Shown: positions 1 to 7,725 of the stretch, in pieces | Layout: each line of letters starts with the position of its first letter | Position numbering within the stretch: position 1 is the first letter of the stretch | From: an uncultured Oscillospiraceae bacterium | GTDB lineage: Bacteria; Bacillota; Clostridia; Oscillospirales; Oscillospiraceae | DNA length: 64,000 bases | Assembly (NCBI GenBank): GCA_934589225.1 | Contig: CAKTNS010000001.1 | Location: 124,001-188,000 of the forward strand | Direction: 5' to 3' | Position numbers and translations under genes: made by a program | The notes under the pieces: generated by a model | The model's input: only the letters and a program-made list of their open reading frames with translations | What the model was told of the DNA's origin: nothing | Databases searched by the model: none

Positions 1-928
1 CCTTCTCTACCAGGGCGTTGGGCATATCCACAGTGGTGTTCTCGGCAGCCTTCTCAATGGCAGCGTTCTCAAAAGTGGACTCCAGCTGCTTGGTAGCCTT
101 CTCCAGGGCCTTGGCCTTGATATCAGCCTTCAGCTCTTCCAGTGTGTCGAACTCGGAAACGTCCTTGGCAAACTCGTCGTCCTGCTGGGGAACGATGGTC
201 ACGGTCAGGTTGTTCAGCTTCACATGGAACACAACAGCCTTACCGGCCAGCTCCTTGTGGTAGTCCTCGGGGAAGGTGATGTCGATGTCCTTCTCCTCGC
301 CCACGTTCATGCCCACGATCTGCTCCTCAAAGCCGGGAACAAAGGAGTGGCTGCCCAGCTTCAGGTCAAAGCCTTCGCCCTTGCCGCCCTCGAAGGGAAC
401 GCCGTTGTCGAAGCCCTCAAAGTCGATGTTGGCAGTGTCGCCCATTTCGGCGGCCCGCTCCACGTTCTCGGTGGAAGCAACGTTCTGAGCCATGTTATCC
501 AGCTCTGCCTGAACCTGTGCGTCGGTAACCACGGGCTCAGCCTTCTCGACCTCCAGGCCCTTGTACTGGCCCAGGGTGACTTCGGGGTAAACATCGGTAG
601 TCAGGGTCAGGGTCACGGTGTTGTCGTCAGCGATCTGCATATCGGTCAGGCTGGGACGGCCGATGGCCTTGAAGCTCTCCTGCTTGGCAACGGCGAAATC
701 ATAGATTTCGGGGAAGATCTCTTCCAGGCCGTCTTCATAAAAAACGTGGGCACCGTACATGGCCTCAATCATCTTCCGGGGTGCCTTGCCCTTCCGGAAG
801 CCGGGGATCATGATGCTCTTGCGAGCCTTCATGTAAGCCTTGTTGATGCCGGTCTCCATCAGTTCCTTGTCGATCTCGACAACGATGGTGGCCTGATTGC
901 CGTTTCTTTCTACGTTCTTTACGTTCAT
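1..928 (-). CDS. tig: Trigger factor (3' end outside window)
   Basis: This is a ribosome-associated chaperone and peptidyl-prolyl isomerase that meets nascent chains at the exit tunnel. About 309 codons are visible, starting MNVKNVERNGNQATIVVEID. The N-terminal ribosome-binding domain carries the signature GFRKGKAPRKMIE around residues 44-56, and the FKBP-type domain follows (about residues 160-245, with GDTANIDFEGFDNG and GSHSFVPGFEEQIVGM). The C-terminal chaperone domain begins near the window edge, so the gene runs off the left side. An AGGAGG site sits about 9 nt before the ATG. In many Firmicutes clpP and clpX follow tig; that cannot be checked here. Family assignment is secure. Confidence 0.97.
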   Translation of the reverse strand, partial: MNVKNVERNGNQATIVVEIDKELMETGINKAYMKARKSIMIPGFRKGKAPRKMIEAMYGAHVFYEDGLEEIFPEIYDFAVAKQESFKAIGRPSLTDMQIADDNTVTLTLTTDVYPEVTLGQYKGLEVEKAEPVVTDAQVQAELDNMAQNVASTENVERAAEMGDTANIDFEGFDNGVPFEGGKGEGFDLKLGSHSFVPGFEEQIVGMNVGEEKDIDITFPEDYHKELAGKAVVFHVKLNNLTVTIVPQQDDEFAKDVSEFDTLEELKADIKAKALEKATKQLESTFENAAIEKAAENTTVDMPNALVEK

Positions 929-1042
929 GTAAATATACCTCCTGATAGGTGCCGAAAACCGCACCCTTTATTTATATTTTTACATAGCCGATATATTCTA
1001 TCAAATAAAGCAAGCGTTGTCCATACTTTTCTTAAAAACTTT

Positions 1043-1732
1043 TCAATTTTTTACTTTGTAGGGCCGGAAATTCAGGTAGTCCGCAGACAGAAGCCGGTAT
1101 TCGACCCCATCCCACAGCCCTTCCATGGCAAGACGGTGGCTGGCCCCGTGGAGATGGCCGTAAAAGCACTGCCGCACTTCGTATTTTTTTAGAAGCTCCA
1201 ATATCTCCATGCAGGTGTAGCCCTTATATCTGGGGGGATAATGCAGGAACACCAGCTTCTGCCGCTCCCCTGCCGCCTTTAAGGAGGCTTCCAGGCGCAT
1301 CAGCTCCCGCCGAAACACCTTTTCGTCGTGGGCTCCGGACCGTTCTTCCTCAAAAAACCAGCCTCTGGTGCCGCAAATGGCCACATCTTCATAAAAGAAG
1401 CAGTTGTTATTCAAAAGGTGCATCTGGGTAAACCCCTGTTCCAGGCAGAATTTTTCAAATTTTGCCTGGGTGCTCCACCAGTAATCATGGTTTCCTTTTA
1501 AAATGATCTTTTCTCCGGGAATCTCCTGCAGCCAGGCAAAGTCCTCTCGGGCACCGGGCAGGTCCAGGGCCCAGCTCAGATCCCCCATCAGGACCGTTGT
1601 GTCCTCCGGGCCGATCACCGACATACCCTGCCGGAGCTTTTCCATATACCCGACCCAGGCTCCGCCGAATACATCCATGGGCTTCGGCGCTCCCAGGCAC
1701 AGATGCAGATCTCCAATGGCATACAGCGCCAC
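1043..1732 (-). CDS. Calcineurin-like metallophosphoesterase
   Basis: A 229-residue predicted cytosolic phosphoesterase of the calcineurin-like fold. The metal-binding motifs appear in order: GDLHL (residue 6 on), GDLSWALD, GNHDYWW and a C-terminal GHLHGASH. The substrate is unknown; related clostridial proteins are annotated only as metallophosphoesterases. I chose the GTG at 1732 because GGGGAGG lies 9 nt upstream. A second in-frame GTG at 1741 overlaps the upstream gene's stop codon but has no space for a Shine-Dalgarno site. The gene is the last of the lepB-rbgA-rnhB-yraN operon and is translationally coupled to the thrC-like gene before it. Confidence 0.85.
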   Translation of the reverse strand: MALYAIGDLHLCLGAPKPMDVFGGAWVGYMEKLRQGMSVIGPEDTTVLMGDLSWALDLPGAREDFAWLQEIPGEKIILKGNHDYWWSTQAKFEKFCLEQGFTQMHLLNNNCFFYEDVAICGTRGWFFEEERSGAHDEKVFRRELMRLEASLKAAGERQKLVFLHYPPRYKGYTCMEILELLKKYEVRQCFYGHLHGASHRLAMEGLWDGVEYRLLSADYLNFRPYKVKN

Positions 1733-1737
1733 AGCAC

Positions 1738-2766
1738 TCACCTCCCCAGATTCAGATAGTCCCGCACCGCATTGTGGGAAAAGCCCAAAAGGGTTTCCAG
1801 GGTCTGGGCATCCAGAGCCGGATTCCGGTCCGACAGCATCAGGCACAGCCGATTCTCTCCGCTTTTTGCCCGATAGTCCTGGGCCCCCGCGTATGCCATG
1901 GCCCCATAGGGAGAAATCAGGCAGCCGTAGTTTTTGAGAACCCCGGTCAGGGTCAGTTCCAGCCGCTCCCGGCTCACGACACCTACAAACAAAATGGTTT
2001 GCAGCTTCGCAAGCAGATTTTCATCCGGTGCATAGCTTATCCCCATATAGGCACACCGGGCATATTCCAGTGCCGTTTTTTCACCGCCGAGGCAACACAA
2101 CAGATGCTCCAGCCCCTGGGGAAGCAGCGTATCTGCTGCCGGGGTCAGGGTTTGCTGACAAATCCCATCTGTCCGCAGCTGGCCCAAATGCACCAGCTCC
2201 CAAACGCTGTTGTTTTCGTTGCAGCAGCAAACCAATTTTCCGACGGGAAAGCCCATGGCTTTCAAATACATTCCTGCCAGAATGCCGGAAAAATCACCGG
2301 AAATCACGGCAAACTCCGCCGGTTCTTCCCAACAGGCCCGCTTCTCCGCGGCCATTCCGGCGATCATCGTTCCGGCGGCCGCCATGCGGACCACGGTTTT
2401 TCCCCAGAAGCCCAGGGGCTTTCCAAGCCGCTCCGAGAGGAACCGGAAGAGATAGTCGATTTCTCCCTCCGGATTGTGCCAGCATTCCAAAAGAACGTTC
2501 TTTCTGTCCAATTCCTTCCGGCGGACCCAGCGGCGGCCAACGGAAAAATCCAGATCCCAGGAAGAGATCCGGTCTCCCAGATACAACGCCATGAGCTTTG
2601 CGGCGGCGGCGTTTTCCGTCAAACGTCCCAGTTTCAGAATCTCCTCCCTGGAAAATTTCGGAATCTGTTCCGGCACATAAAGCCCGCCGTCCGGGCTTCG
2701 GTCCTCTCGGAAGGCCTGCAGCTCTTCATAGCTGCTTTCGGGGGTTCTAGTTGTTCTGTACCGCAG
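1738..2766 (-). CDS. Threonine synthase-like protein lacking catalytic residues
   Basis: About 342 residues related to clostridial threonine synthase (PLP enzyme; O-phosphohomoserine to threonine) but clearly degenerate. The N-terminus matches the family (RYRTTR, then DGGLYVPEQIPKFS). Where active enzymes have W-H-G-P-T-x-A-F-K-D, with the PLP lysine, this protein has WHNPEGEIDY (about residues 96-105), so the lysine is gone. The phosphate-binding SGDTG motif reads AAGTMIAG. The roughly 110 residues that should separate it from the next motif are missing, and VISGDFSGILAG (about 154-165) and CCNENN follow directly. The reading frame is intact, so this looks like a pseudoenzyme rather than a decayed gene. 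No ATG precedes the conserved N-terminus. An in-frame CTG at 2766, 9 nt after GGAG, fits as the start; a GTG at 2676 would delete conserved residues. Confidence 0.7.
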   Translation of the reverse strand: MRYRTTRTPESSYEELQAFREDRSPDGGLYVPEQIPKFSREEILKLGRLTENAAAAKLMALYLGDRISSWDLDFSVGRRWVRRKELDRKNVLLECWHNPEGEIDYLFRFLSERLGKPLGFWGKTVVRMAAAGTMIAGMAAEKRACWEEPAEFAVISGDFSGILAGMYLKAMGFPVGKLVCCCNENNSVWELVHLGQLRTDGICQQTLTPAADTLLPQGLEHLLCCLGGEKTALEYARCAYMGISYAPDENLLAKLQTILFVGVVSRERLELTLTGVLKNYGCLISPYGAMAYAGAQDYRAKSGENRLCLMLSDRNPALDAQTLETLLGFSHNAVRDYLNLGR

Positions 2767-3712
2767 CGTCCATCACTCCCAATGCATTATTCCAGTAGAG
2801 GTTCATGACCATGTCCTCGGTGAGGCCCCGTTCCAGCAGCCGGTCTGCCAGCGCCTCATAGCTCTCGATGCCCCGGAAGCCCTCGGCCAAGGCGGAACAG
2901 CCGTCCAAATCACCACCCAGAGCAACGTGTGTCCCCTCCGGGTCCAGTTCCAGAAAATGAAAAATGTGGTCACAGATGGTATCCAGGGTGGGGTTCTCCC
3001 CCAGGAACTCCGCGAACTGATTGATGCCTGCCACGCCGCCGGTTTCCCGGATGGCCCGGAACATCTCATCCGTCAGATTTCTGCTGTGGCCGCAAAGGGC
3101 ACGGCTGTTAGAATGGGTAGCAATCACCGGGGCCTGGGTAATCTCCATAATATCCCAGAAACCCTTGTCGCTGATATGGCTCACATCCACCAGAATGCCC
3201 AGCTCCTGGCATCTGCGCACATAGGCTTTGCCCAGCTCCGTCAGGCCCTCTCCGGTCTGATGGGAGCCGGTCAGAACGTTTTGCTCATTCCAACCAAGGG
3301 TAGAAATCCGGAAGCCGATTTGGTAAAGGTTTTCCAGCAGCTCCGGGTCAAACCCAAAGCCCGCCGGTCCCTCAATGGTCAAAAGCGCGGACATCTTCCC
3401 TTTTTCCAGGTTTTCCCGAATCTCCTGGGGGCTGTAGACCAGACCGATCGTTCTTTTATTCTTATCGATTTCCCGCTGAACGGTAGCGATTTCCCGCTCG
3501 AACATCACCACCGGGGAAACGCCGTACCAGTCTTTTTGAACCATGCTGGGCGTTGTAAAACAGGCAAAGCACTGGCAATATCCGGGAAGCGCCTTGGCCC
3601 GGGTCAAATCGATATGTCCTTGGTTGGTTTTGAGACTGCCCGCCTGGTTGCCGTCATCACCCAGCAGCCGCAGGGCCGTGTCACAGTGCAGGTCAAATAC
3701 AGGGAACTTCAT
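2747..3712 (-). CDS. Membrane dipeptidase (peptidase family M19)
   Basis: A 321-residue zinc dipeptidase of the renal dipeptidase family, which hydrolyses dipeptides including some with a C-terminal D-residue. The sequence opens with the first metal ligands FDLHCDT (residues 6-12), has the bridging-glutamate region TIEGPAGFG, and carries the later histidines in ATHSNSRALCGHSRNL. GGDLDG near residue 275 supplies another conserved aspartate. There is no signal peptide, so a cytosolic role in peptide use or cell-wall peptide turnover is likely. Its ATG overlaps the yraN stop codon (ATGA) and its 3' end overlaps the proposed CTG start of the thrC-like gene by 20 nt, indicating a tightly coupled operon. 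Confidence 0.92.
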   Translation of the reverse strand: MKFPVFDLHCDTALRLLGDDGNQAGSLKTNQGHIDLTRAKALPGYCQCFACFTTPSMVQKDWYGVSPVVMFEREIATVQREIDKNKRTIGLVYSPQEIRENLEKGKMSALLTIEGPAGFGFDPELLENLYQIGFRISTLGWNEQNVLTGSHQTGEGLTELGKAYVRRCQELGILVDVSHISDKGFWDIMEITQAPVIATHSNSRALCGHSRNLTDEMFRAIRETGGVAGINQFAEFLGENPTLDTICDHIFHFLELDPEGTHVALGGDLDGCSALAEGFRGIESYEALADRLLERGLTEDMVMNLYWNNALGVMDAAVQNN

Positions 3713-4068
3713 TGAAACGCATCCTCCAAATGATTGATGACCGGCTTCGCCGTTTCCATGCCCTGGGGGGCGTAGACCTCGATCACGTCAAATCTTGGCT
3801 GCAAGGTCGCGGGGTACCGGGATAAGTAAAGAGAAGCCGTTGTACGCAGACGCTGCTGCTTTTTATAATCTACAAATTCCCGGGCCTGGGCGAAACTGGC
3901 GTTTTTGCGCAGCTTCACTTCCACGAACACCAGGAATTTTCGGTTGCGGACGATCAGATCAATTTCCCCGAAGCGGCAGCGGAAATTGGTGGTCACAATG
4001 CTGTAGCCCTTTCGCCGCAGATATTCCGCTGCCTGGGCCTCTCCCCAGTTACCCAGCAGATTCGCCAT
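3709..4068 (-). CDS. yraN: YraN/UPF0102 nuclease-fold protein
   Basis: A 119-residue member of UPF0102, a family with an endonuclease-like (Holliday-junction-resolvase type) fold and no firmly known role. The hallmark pattern is present: GNWGEAQAAEYLRRKGY at the N-terminus, FRCRFGEIDLI around residue 30 and the E-x-K motif FVEVKLR near residue 47. The reading frame extends upstream inside rnhB, but homologues begin at MANLLGNWGE, so the ATG at 4068 is chosen. It overlaps the rnhB 3' end by 20 nt. Gene order rnhB-yraN is widespread in bacteria and supports the call. Confidence 0.9.
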   Translation of the reverse strand: MANLLGNWGEAQAAEYLRRKGYSIVTTNFRCRFGEIDLIVRNRKFLVFVEVKLRKNASFAQAREFVDYKKQQRLRTTASLYLSRYPATLQPRFDVIEVYAPQGMETAKPVINHLEDAFQ

Positions 4069-4663
4069 AGAACTTTTTAAGGAAGGTTTTCCGGTGAATG
4101 GGGCAGGGGCCCAGCTCCCGCAGAGCGGCATAATGGGCCTTGGTGCCATAGCCCTTGTGAATTTCAAAGCCATAACCCGGATAAGTTTCCGCCATTTTGA
4201 TCATATAGTCATCCCGGGTGACCTTTGCCAGAACGGAGGCCGCCGCAATATTGGCGCTGAGGCTGTCCCCCTGGACCACGGTCCTGCAGGGAACGCCAAA
4301 GTCCGTCTGCCGGTTTCCGTCAATCAGGGCCAACTCCGCCTTGGGCTCCAGCTGCTCCAGGGCCCTGCCCATGGCCAAAAAGGTGGCCTGCAAAATGTTC
4401 AGTTCATCGATTTCTTCCTGACTGGCAAAGGCAATGCCATAGGCCAGCGACTGCTCCTGAATCAAGGGGAACAGTTCCCGGCGGCGTTTGTCTGACAGCT
4501 TCTTGCTGTCATTGAGTCCGGGAATCTCCAGATTCTTGGGCAAAATCACCGCCGCGGCACATACAGGCCCGGCCAGCGGTCCCCTGCCCGCTTCATCCAC
4601 GCCGCAAATCAGCCGAATGTCCGGGTACTCTTTTTCAATGGCCCAAAGATCGATTTCAGACAT
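4049..4663 (-). CDS. rnhB: Ribonuclease HII
   Basis: A 204-residue endonuclease that removes RNA from RNA-DNA hybrids and single ribonucleotides from DNA. The active-site signature GVDEAGRGPLAGPV lies near residue 24, followed by LNDSKKLS, ALIDGN and ANIAAASVLAKVTRD, and the C-terminal HKGYGTKAHYAAL is typical. GAAGGAGG lies just upstream of the ATG at 4663, which fixes the start; the longer upstream frame is inside rbgA. It overlaps rbgA by 8 nt. The rbgA-rnhB pairing is the same as in Bacillus subtilis (ylqF-rnhB). Confidence 0.97.
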   Translation of the reverse strand: MSEIDLWAIEKEYPDIRLICGVDEAGRGPLAGPVCAAAVILPKNLEIPGLNDSKKLSDKRRRELFPLIQEQSLAYGIAFASQEEIDELNILQATFLAMGRALEQLEPKAELALIDGNRQTDFGVPCRTVVQGDSLSANIAAASVLAKVTRDDYMIKMAETYPGYGFEIHKGYGTKAHYAALRELGPCPIHRKTFLKKFYGESAG

Positions 4664-5525
4664 GGACTTCCTCCTTCGGCTGTTCCAGGGTAAATTTTCC
4701 CAGTTTTCCGCTACGGAATTCATCCAGCAGCACCTTTGCCATTCGCTCCGTATGGATTTCTCCCCGGGATAACAGATACCCCCGATTCTTTCCGGCCATT
4801 TCCAGAAGCTCATAACCGGGCGTTCCCTGAGGGGCTTCTACCTTATAGCGATCTGCCAGGGTCTGGGGATAAAAGGCCAGCAGCAGCTCCAGCAGGCGGC
4901 AGGCCAGCTCCTCTACGTCAATAACGCCCTCCTTCACCGCACCGGTAAAGGCCAGCATCATGCCGACCTCCGGGTCCTCAAACTTGGGCCAGAGGATTCC
5001 CGGGGTGTCCAGCAGCTGCAAACCGGCATCCACCGTGACCCACTGTTTGCCTCTGGTGACACCGGGGCGGTTTTCAGCCTTGGCACCCTTTCTGCCGGAA
5101 ATCTGATTGATCAGGGTGGATTTTCCCACGTTGGGAATGCCCACTACCATGACCCGCAGGGGGCGATTCATGCCCTTTGCCGCGTCCCTGGCCAGCTTCT
5201 CCGCACAGGCCGTCCGGGCTGCGGGCGTAAAACCGGAAATGCCCCGCTTTGTTTTGCAGTCCGTGGCAATGACCGCCATGCCCTTTTTTTCAAAATAAGC
5301 CTTCCACCGATTGGTGGCCGCCGGGTCTGCCAAATCCATACGGTTCAGGACGATCATTCTGGGCTTATTGCCGCAAATAGCATCAATATCCGGGTTCCGG
5401 CTGGACATGGGGATCCGGGCATCAACGATCTCACAAACCGCGTCTACCTGCTTCAGGTCTGCCTCGATCTGCCGCCGGGTTTTGGTCATATGGCCCGGAT
5501 ACCATTGAATATTCATATTCTCCAT
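4656..5525 (-). CDS. rbgA: Ribosome biogenesis GTPase A
   Basis: A 289-residue circularly permuted GTPase needed for late 50S subunit assembly. The permuted motif order is visible: G4 as LNRMDLAD (about 60), then G1 GIPNVGKSTLIN (about 129), G2/G3 including RPGVTRG and LDTPGILWP. The N-terminal QWYPGHMTK is the diagnostic YlqF/RbgA start. Translation may begin at the first or fourth codon, since both are ATG. It follows lepB with a one-base gap and is followed by rnhB. Confidence 0.96.
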   Translation of the reverse strand: MENMNIQWYPGHMTKTRRQIEADLKQVDAVCEIVDARIPMSSRNPDIDAICGNKPRMIVLNRMDLADPAATNRWKAYFEKKGMAVIATDCKTKRGISGFTPAARTACAEKLARDAAKGMNRPLRVMVVGIPNVGKSTLINQISGRKGAKAENRPGVTRGKQWVTVDAGLQLLDTPGILWPKFEDPEVGMMLAFTGAVKEGVIDVEELACRLLELLLAFYPQTLADRYKVEAPQGTPGYELLEMAGKNRGYLLSRGEIHTERMAKVLLDEFRSGKLGKFTLEQPKEEVHV

Positions 5526-5526
5526 T

Positions 5527-6135
5527 TTATTGCACCGTCCCTATCCTCTGCATATTTCTTTCCTGATTGCCTCCGTCAGTTCCCGGGAACAGCAGCAGGG
5601 CCACCTTTCCCAAAACCTCCCGGGTATCGACCTGCCCGATCTCCGGGCTGCGGCTGTCCTTGGAATTGTTGCGGTTGTCTCCCATGACGAACACGCAGCC
5701 TTCTTCCACGATTTGAGGAAACACATTGCCTTCGTCCAGGTTGGTGGGGGTATTGACATAGTCCTCTTCCAAAGGAAGGCCGTCTACATAGACAATACCG
5801 TTTTCAAAATCCATATCCACGATCTGCCCCTGGGTGGCAATGACCCGCTTTACAATGGGCTTTCCGTCATCATAGCTCTGCTTGCTGACAACCACCACAT
5901 CCCCGGCCTGGGGGTCCCGATAGAAAAGGTTGCTGACAAGCAGCAGATAGTCTCCATCCAGCAGGGTCTGCCGCATAGAAGGCCCGGAGACCACAATGAT
6001 CCTAAAAAACACCAAGAAGGCGAAAAGGATCACCGCCAGCATCCACAGCAAATCATGAAGGTACATGGCAACACTTTGGCCTGGGGTCAGCTTCTTTTCT
6101 TCCTCTTTATGCGCTTGTTTCTTCATTCTGGCCAA
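5527..6135 (-). CDS. lepB: Signal peptidase I
   Basis: A 202-residue type I signal peptidase that cleaves signal peptides of exported proteins at the outer face of the membrane. One N-terminal membrane segment (about 23-48, AMYLHDLLWMLAVILFAFLV) precedes the catalytic serine in SGPSMRQTLLDGD. The catalytic lysine is in VKRVIATQGQ and box E is GDNRNNSKDSRS. The start is a TTG at 6135, chosen because GGGAGG lies 8 nt before it; the in-frame ATG three codons later is too far. A -10-like TACAAT with an extended TG lies at 6183-6188. It heads the operon leading to rbgA and rnhB. Confidence 0.95.
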   Translation of the reverse strand: MARMKKQAHKEEEKKLTPGQSVAMYLHDLLWMLAVILFAFLVFFRIIVVSGPSMRQTLLDGDYLLLVSNLFYRDPQAGDVVVVSKQSYDDGKPIVKRVIATQGQIVDMDFENGIVYVDGLPLEEDYVNTPTNLDEGNVFPQIVEEGCVFVMGDNRNNSKDSRSPEIGQVDTREVLGKVALLLFPGTDGGNQERNMQRIGTVQ

Positions 6136-6182
6136 CTGTATTTCCTCCCAGCGTTATGGCGATACCGGTATACGATTTTTCT

Positions 6183-6210
6183 ATTGTACCACAGCTTTCC
6201 AGGCATTTCC
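6183..6210 (-). promoter_or_regulatory. Possible lepB operon promoter
   Basis: On the minus strand TACAAT (6183-6188) is preceded by TG one base upstream, an extended -10. No good -35 is visible. It lies between the rplS terminator and the lepB Shine-Dalgarno site, where an operon promoter is expected. Confidence 0.4.
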
Positions 6211-6251
6211 AGAAATAAAAACAAAAATTCCGGAAAAGTTCCTGCGGCGTA

Positions 6252-6276
6252 TAAAAAAAGAGGGCCAAGCCCTCTC
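6252..6276 (-). terminator. Intrinsic terminator after rplS
   Basis: A 7-bp stem AGAGGGC/GCCCTCT with a 3-nt loop is followed on the minus strand by seven T residues. It separates rplS from the lepB operon. Confidence 0.9.
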
Positions 6277-6293
6277 TTTTTATGAAAAGCAAA

Positions 6294-6635
6294 TTATACC
6301 TTCTCCTTGACCTTGGCAGCCTTGCCGAAGCGGTCACGCAGGTAGTACAGCTTCGCACGGCGAACCTGGCCCTTACGGACGGTCTCGATCATGGCAACGT
6401 TGGGAGAATGCAGGGGGAAGACCTTCTCGCAGCCTACGCCGTAGGACACACGACGAACGGTGATGGTCTCACCGATGCCGCCATGCTTCCGGGCAATAAT
6501 GGTGCCTTCGAAAACCTGGATACGCTCACGAGCGCCTTCCTTGATGCGAACGTGCACACGAACGGTGTCGCCCACCCGAACTTCGGGCAGCTCTTCCTTC
6601 ATGTACTGGCTGTTCAATGCTTTTACCAAATCCAT
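6294..6635 (-). CDS. rplS: 50S ribosomal protein L19
   Basis: A 113-residue ribosomal protein at the 30S-50S interface. The typical features run through the whole length: [43 protein letters not shown] and EKVFPLHSP. The Shine-Dalgarno AAGGAGG is 8 nt before the ATG. The gene has its own strong promoter and terminator, so it is a single-gene transcript. The leader contains a small hairpin (CCACA/TGTGG at about 6671-6685); I cannot tell whether it mediates ribosomal protein feedback. Confidence 0.98.
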   Translation of the reverse strand: MDLVKALNSQYMKEELPEVRVGDTVRVHVRIKEGARERIQVFEGTIIARKHGGIGETITVRRVSYGVGCEKVFPLHSPNVAMIETVRKGQVRRAKLYYLRDRFGKAAKVKEKV

Positions 6636-6716
6636 AACAATTGTCCTCCTTAAATATTAGGCGTTCATACCCACAGTTCTTGTGGCAGAGGACACACCTT
6701 GATTTCAGACCGATTT

Positions 6717-6745
6717 ATTTTAGCACAGGCATTGGGAAAATGCAA
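6717..6745 (-). promoter_or_regulatory. rplS promoter
   Basis: The minus strand reads TTGCAT, 17 nt spacer, TAAAAT, upstream of rplS with a leader of about 75 nt. It matches the sigma-A consensus. Confidence 0.75.
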
Positions 6746-6889
6746 GCCCTTTTTCACTATTTTTTCAACAAATAATTCAGGATTAGGATGAGGCGGTCGC
6801 CGACCGGAAAAACCGCCGCAACCGGCCTTTTCGCAAAAAGAAAAAGCCACCAGCTAAGATACCTCTGTACCAAAACCGATGTCTTTCTA

Positions 6890-6977
6890 TGGTGGGCGAG
6901 GCGGGACTTGAACCCGCACGTCCGTAATGGACACTAGAACCTGAATCTAGCGAGTCTACCAATTCCACCACTCGCCC
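6890..6977 (-). tRNA. tRNA-Leu (CAG), copy 3 of 3
   Basis: An 88-nt class II tRNA with encoded CCA. The acceptor stem is GGGCGAG/CTCGCCC and the anticodon loop TTCAGGT gives CAG. The variable arm is the perfectly paired GTCC/GGAC, whereas the other two copies have a U-G pair there. It is the last gene of the three-gene tandem. Confidence 0.97.
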
Positions 6978-7003
6978 ATAGATATGAAGGAAAAAGAAAA
7001 AGC

Positions 7004-7091
7004 TGGTGGGCGAGGCGGGACTTGAACCCGCACGTCCGCAATGAACACTAGAACCTGAATCTAGCGAGTCTACCAATTCCACCACTCGCCC
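7004..7091 (-). tRNA. tRNA-Leu (CAG), copy 2 of 3
   Basis: Same 88-nt structure as its neighbours with anticodon CAG and encoded CCA. The variable arm reads GTTC/GGAC, with a U-G wobble in place of one C-G pair. It is separated by 26 nt from the next copy. Confidence 0.97.
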
Positions 7092-7120
7092 GTATCAGCT
7101 TTTTCATTGAGGAAAGAAAT

Positions 7121-7208
7121 TGGTGGGCGAGGCGGGACTTGAACCCGCACGTCCGCAATGAACACTAGAACCTGAATCTAGCGAGTCTACCAATTCCACC
7201 ACTCGCCC
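7121..7208 (-). tRNA. tRNA-Leu (CAG), copy 1 of 3
   Basis: First of three tandem tRNA-Leu(CAG) genes, 88 nt with encoded CCA and identical in sequence to copy 2. A consensus promoter lies about 40 nt upstream. Confidence 0.97.
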
Positions 7209-7249
7209 ATTTCTTCACTCAAACGTGAGCTGTCGCTCAACGCTTGGAC

Positions 7250-7278
7250 ATAATATCATGCCAGGAAGCATTTGTCAA
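7250..7278 (-). promoter_or_regulatory. tRNA-Leu cluster promoter
   Basis: The minus strand reads TTGACA, 17 nt spacer, TATTAT, a near-perfect sigma-A promoter just before the three tRNA-Leu genes. Confidence 0.85.
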
Positions 7279-7403
7279 TAGTTTTTTCACAAAGCAGCGA
7301 AAAATTTTATTCCATGCCAGATCCTGTCGCATGTACGCCGTCCGGTATTCCCTACTAAAAGGAATCCACGCCCCAGAGCACATAGCCCAGAGCGTGGAAC
7401 GCA

Positions 7404-7492
7404 TGGCGGAGAGAGTGGGATTCGAACCCACGGCGCGTTGCCGCGTCACTGGTTTTCAAGACCAGCTCCTTAAACCACTCGGACATCTCTCC
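7404..7492 (-). tRNA. tRNA-Ser (UGA)
   Basis: An 89-nt class II tRNA with encoded CCA. The acceptor is GGAGAGA/TCTCTCC with discriminator G, the anticodon loop is CTTGAAA (anticodon TGA), and the long variable arm is typical of serine tRNAs. A weak 7-bp hairpin (TCCACGC/GCGTGGA) follows the gene at about 7362-7396 and may end the transcript. Confidence 0.97.
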
Positions 7493-7530
7493 AAAAAATG
7501 CCTGTTCTACAAAAATGTAAAACAGGCAAA

Positions 7531-7622
7531 TGGCGGAGTGAGAGGGATTTGAACCCTCGCGCGCTTTTTAGACGCCTACTCCCTTAGCAGGGGAGCCCCT
7601 TCGGCCTCTTGGGTATCACTCC
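7531..7622 (-). tRNA. tRNA-Ser (GCU)
   Basis: A 92-nt class II tRNA with encoded CCA. The acceptor is GGAGTGA/TCACTCC with discriminator G, and the anticodon loop is CTGCTAA (anticodon GCT). It lies first in a two-gene serine tRNA transcript. Confidence 0.97.
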
Positions 7623-7654
7623 GAATCAATAGCTATTCAGCTGACTGCCTGGAT

Positions 7655-7683
7655 ATACTAGCATATCCGGTAAGAAATGTCAA
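7655..7683 (-). promoter_or_regulatory. tRNA-Ser promoter
   Basis: The minus strand reads TTGACA, 17 nt spacer, TAGTAT, ending about 32 nt before tRNA-Ser(GCU). A strong 9-bp hairpin (GGGGCAGCG/CGCTGCCCC, about 7701-7724) lies between this promoter and the gtrA stop; it lacks a T run in either direction. Confidence 0.75.
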
Positions 7684-7725
7684 GGGGAATTTTTGGGGCA
7701 GCGTTTCCCCGCTGCCCCGGTGTGT

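Noticed and set aside
6636..6716. Ribosomal protein L19 leader autoregulatory RNA
   Set aside because: Only one short hairpin (CCACA/TGTGG) is visible; not enough to claim a regulatory leader.
7700..7725. Strong G+C hairpin after the gtrA-like gene as a terminator
   Set aside because: No T run follows it on either strand, and it is followed by the tRNA-Ser promoter; left as a hairpin of unknown role.
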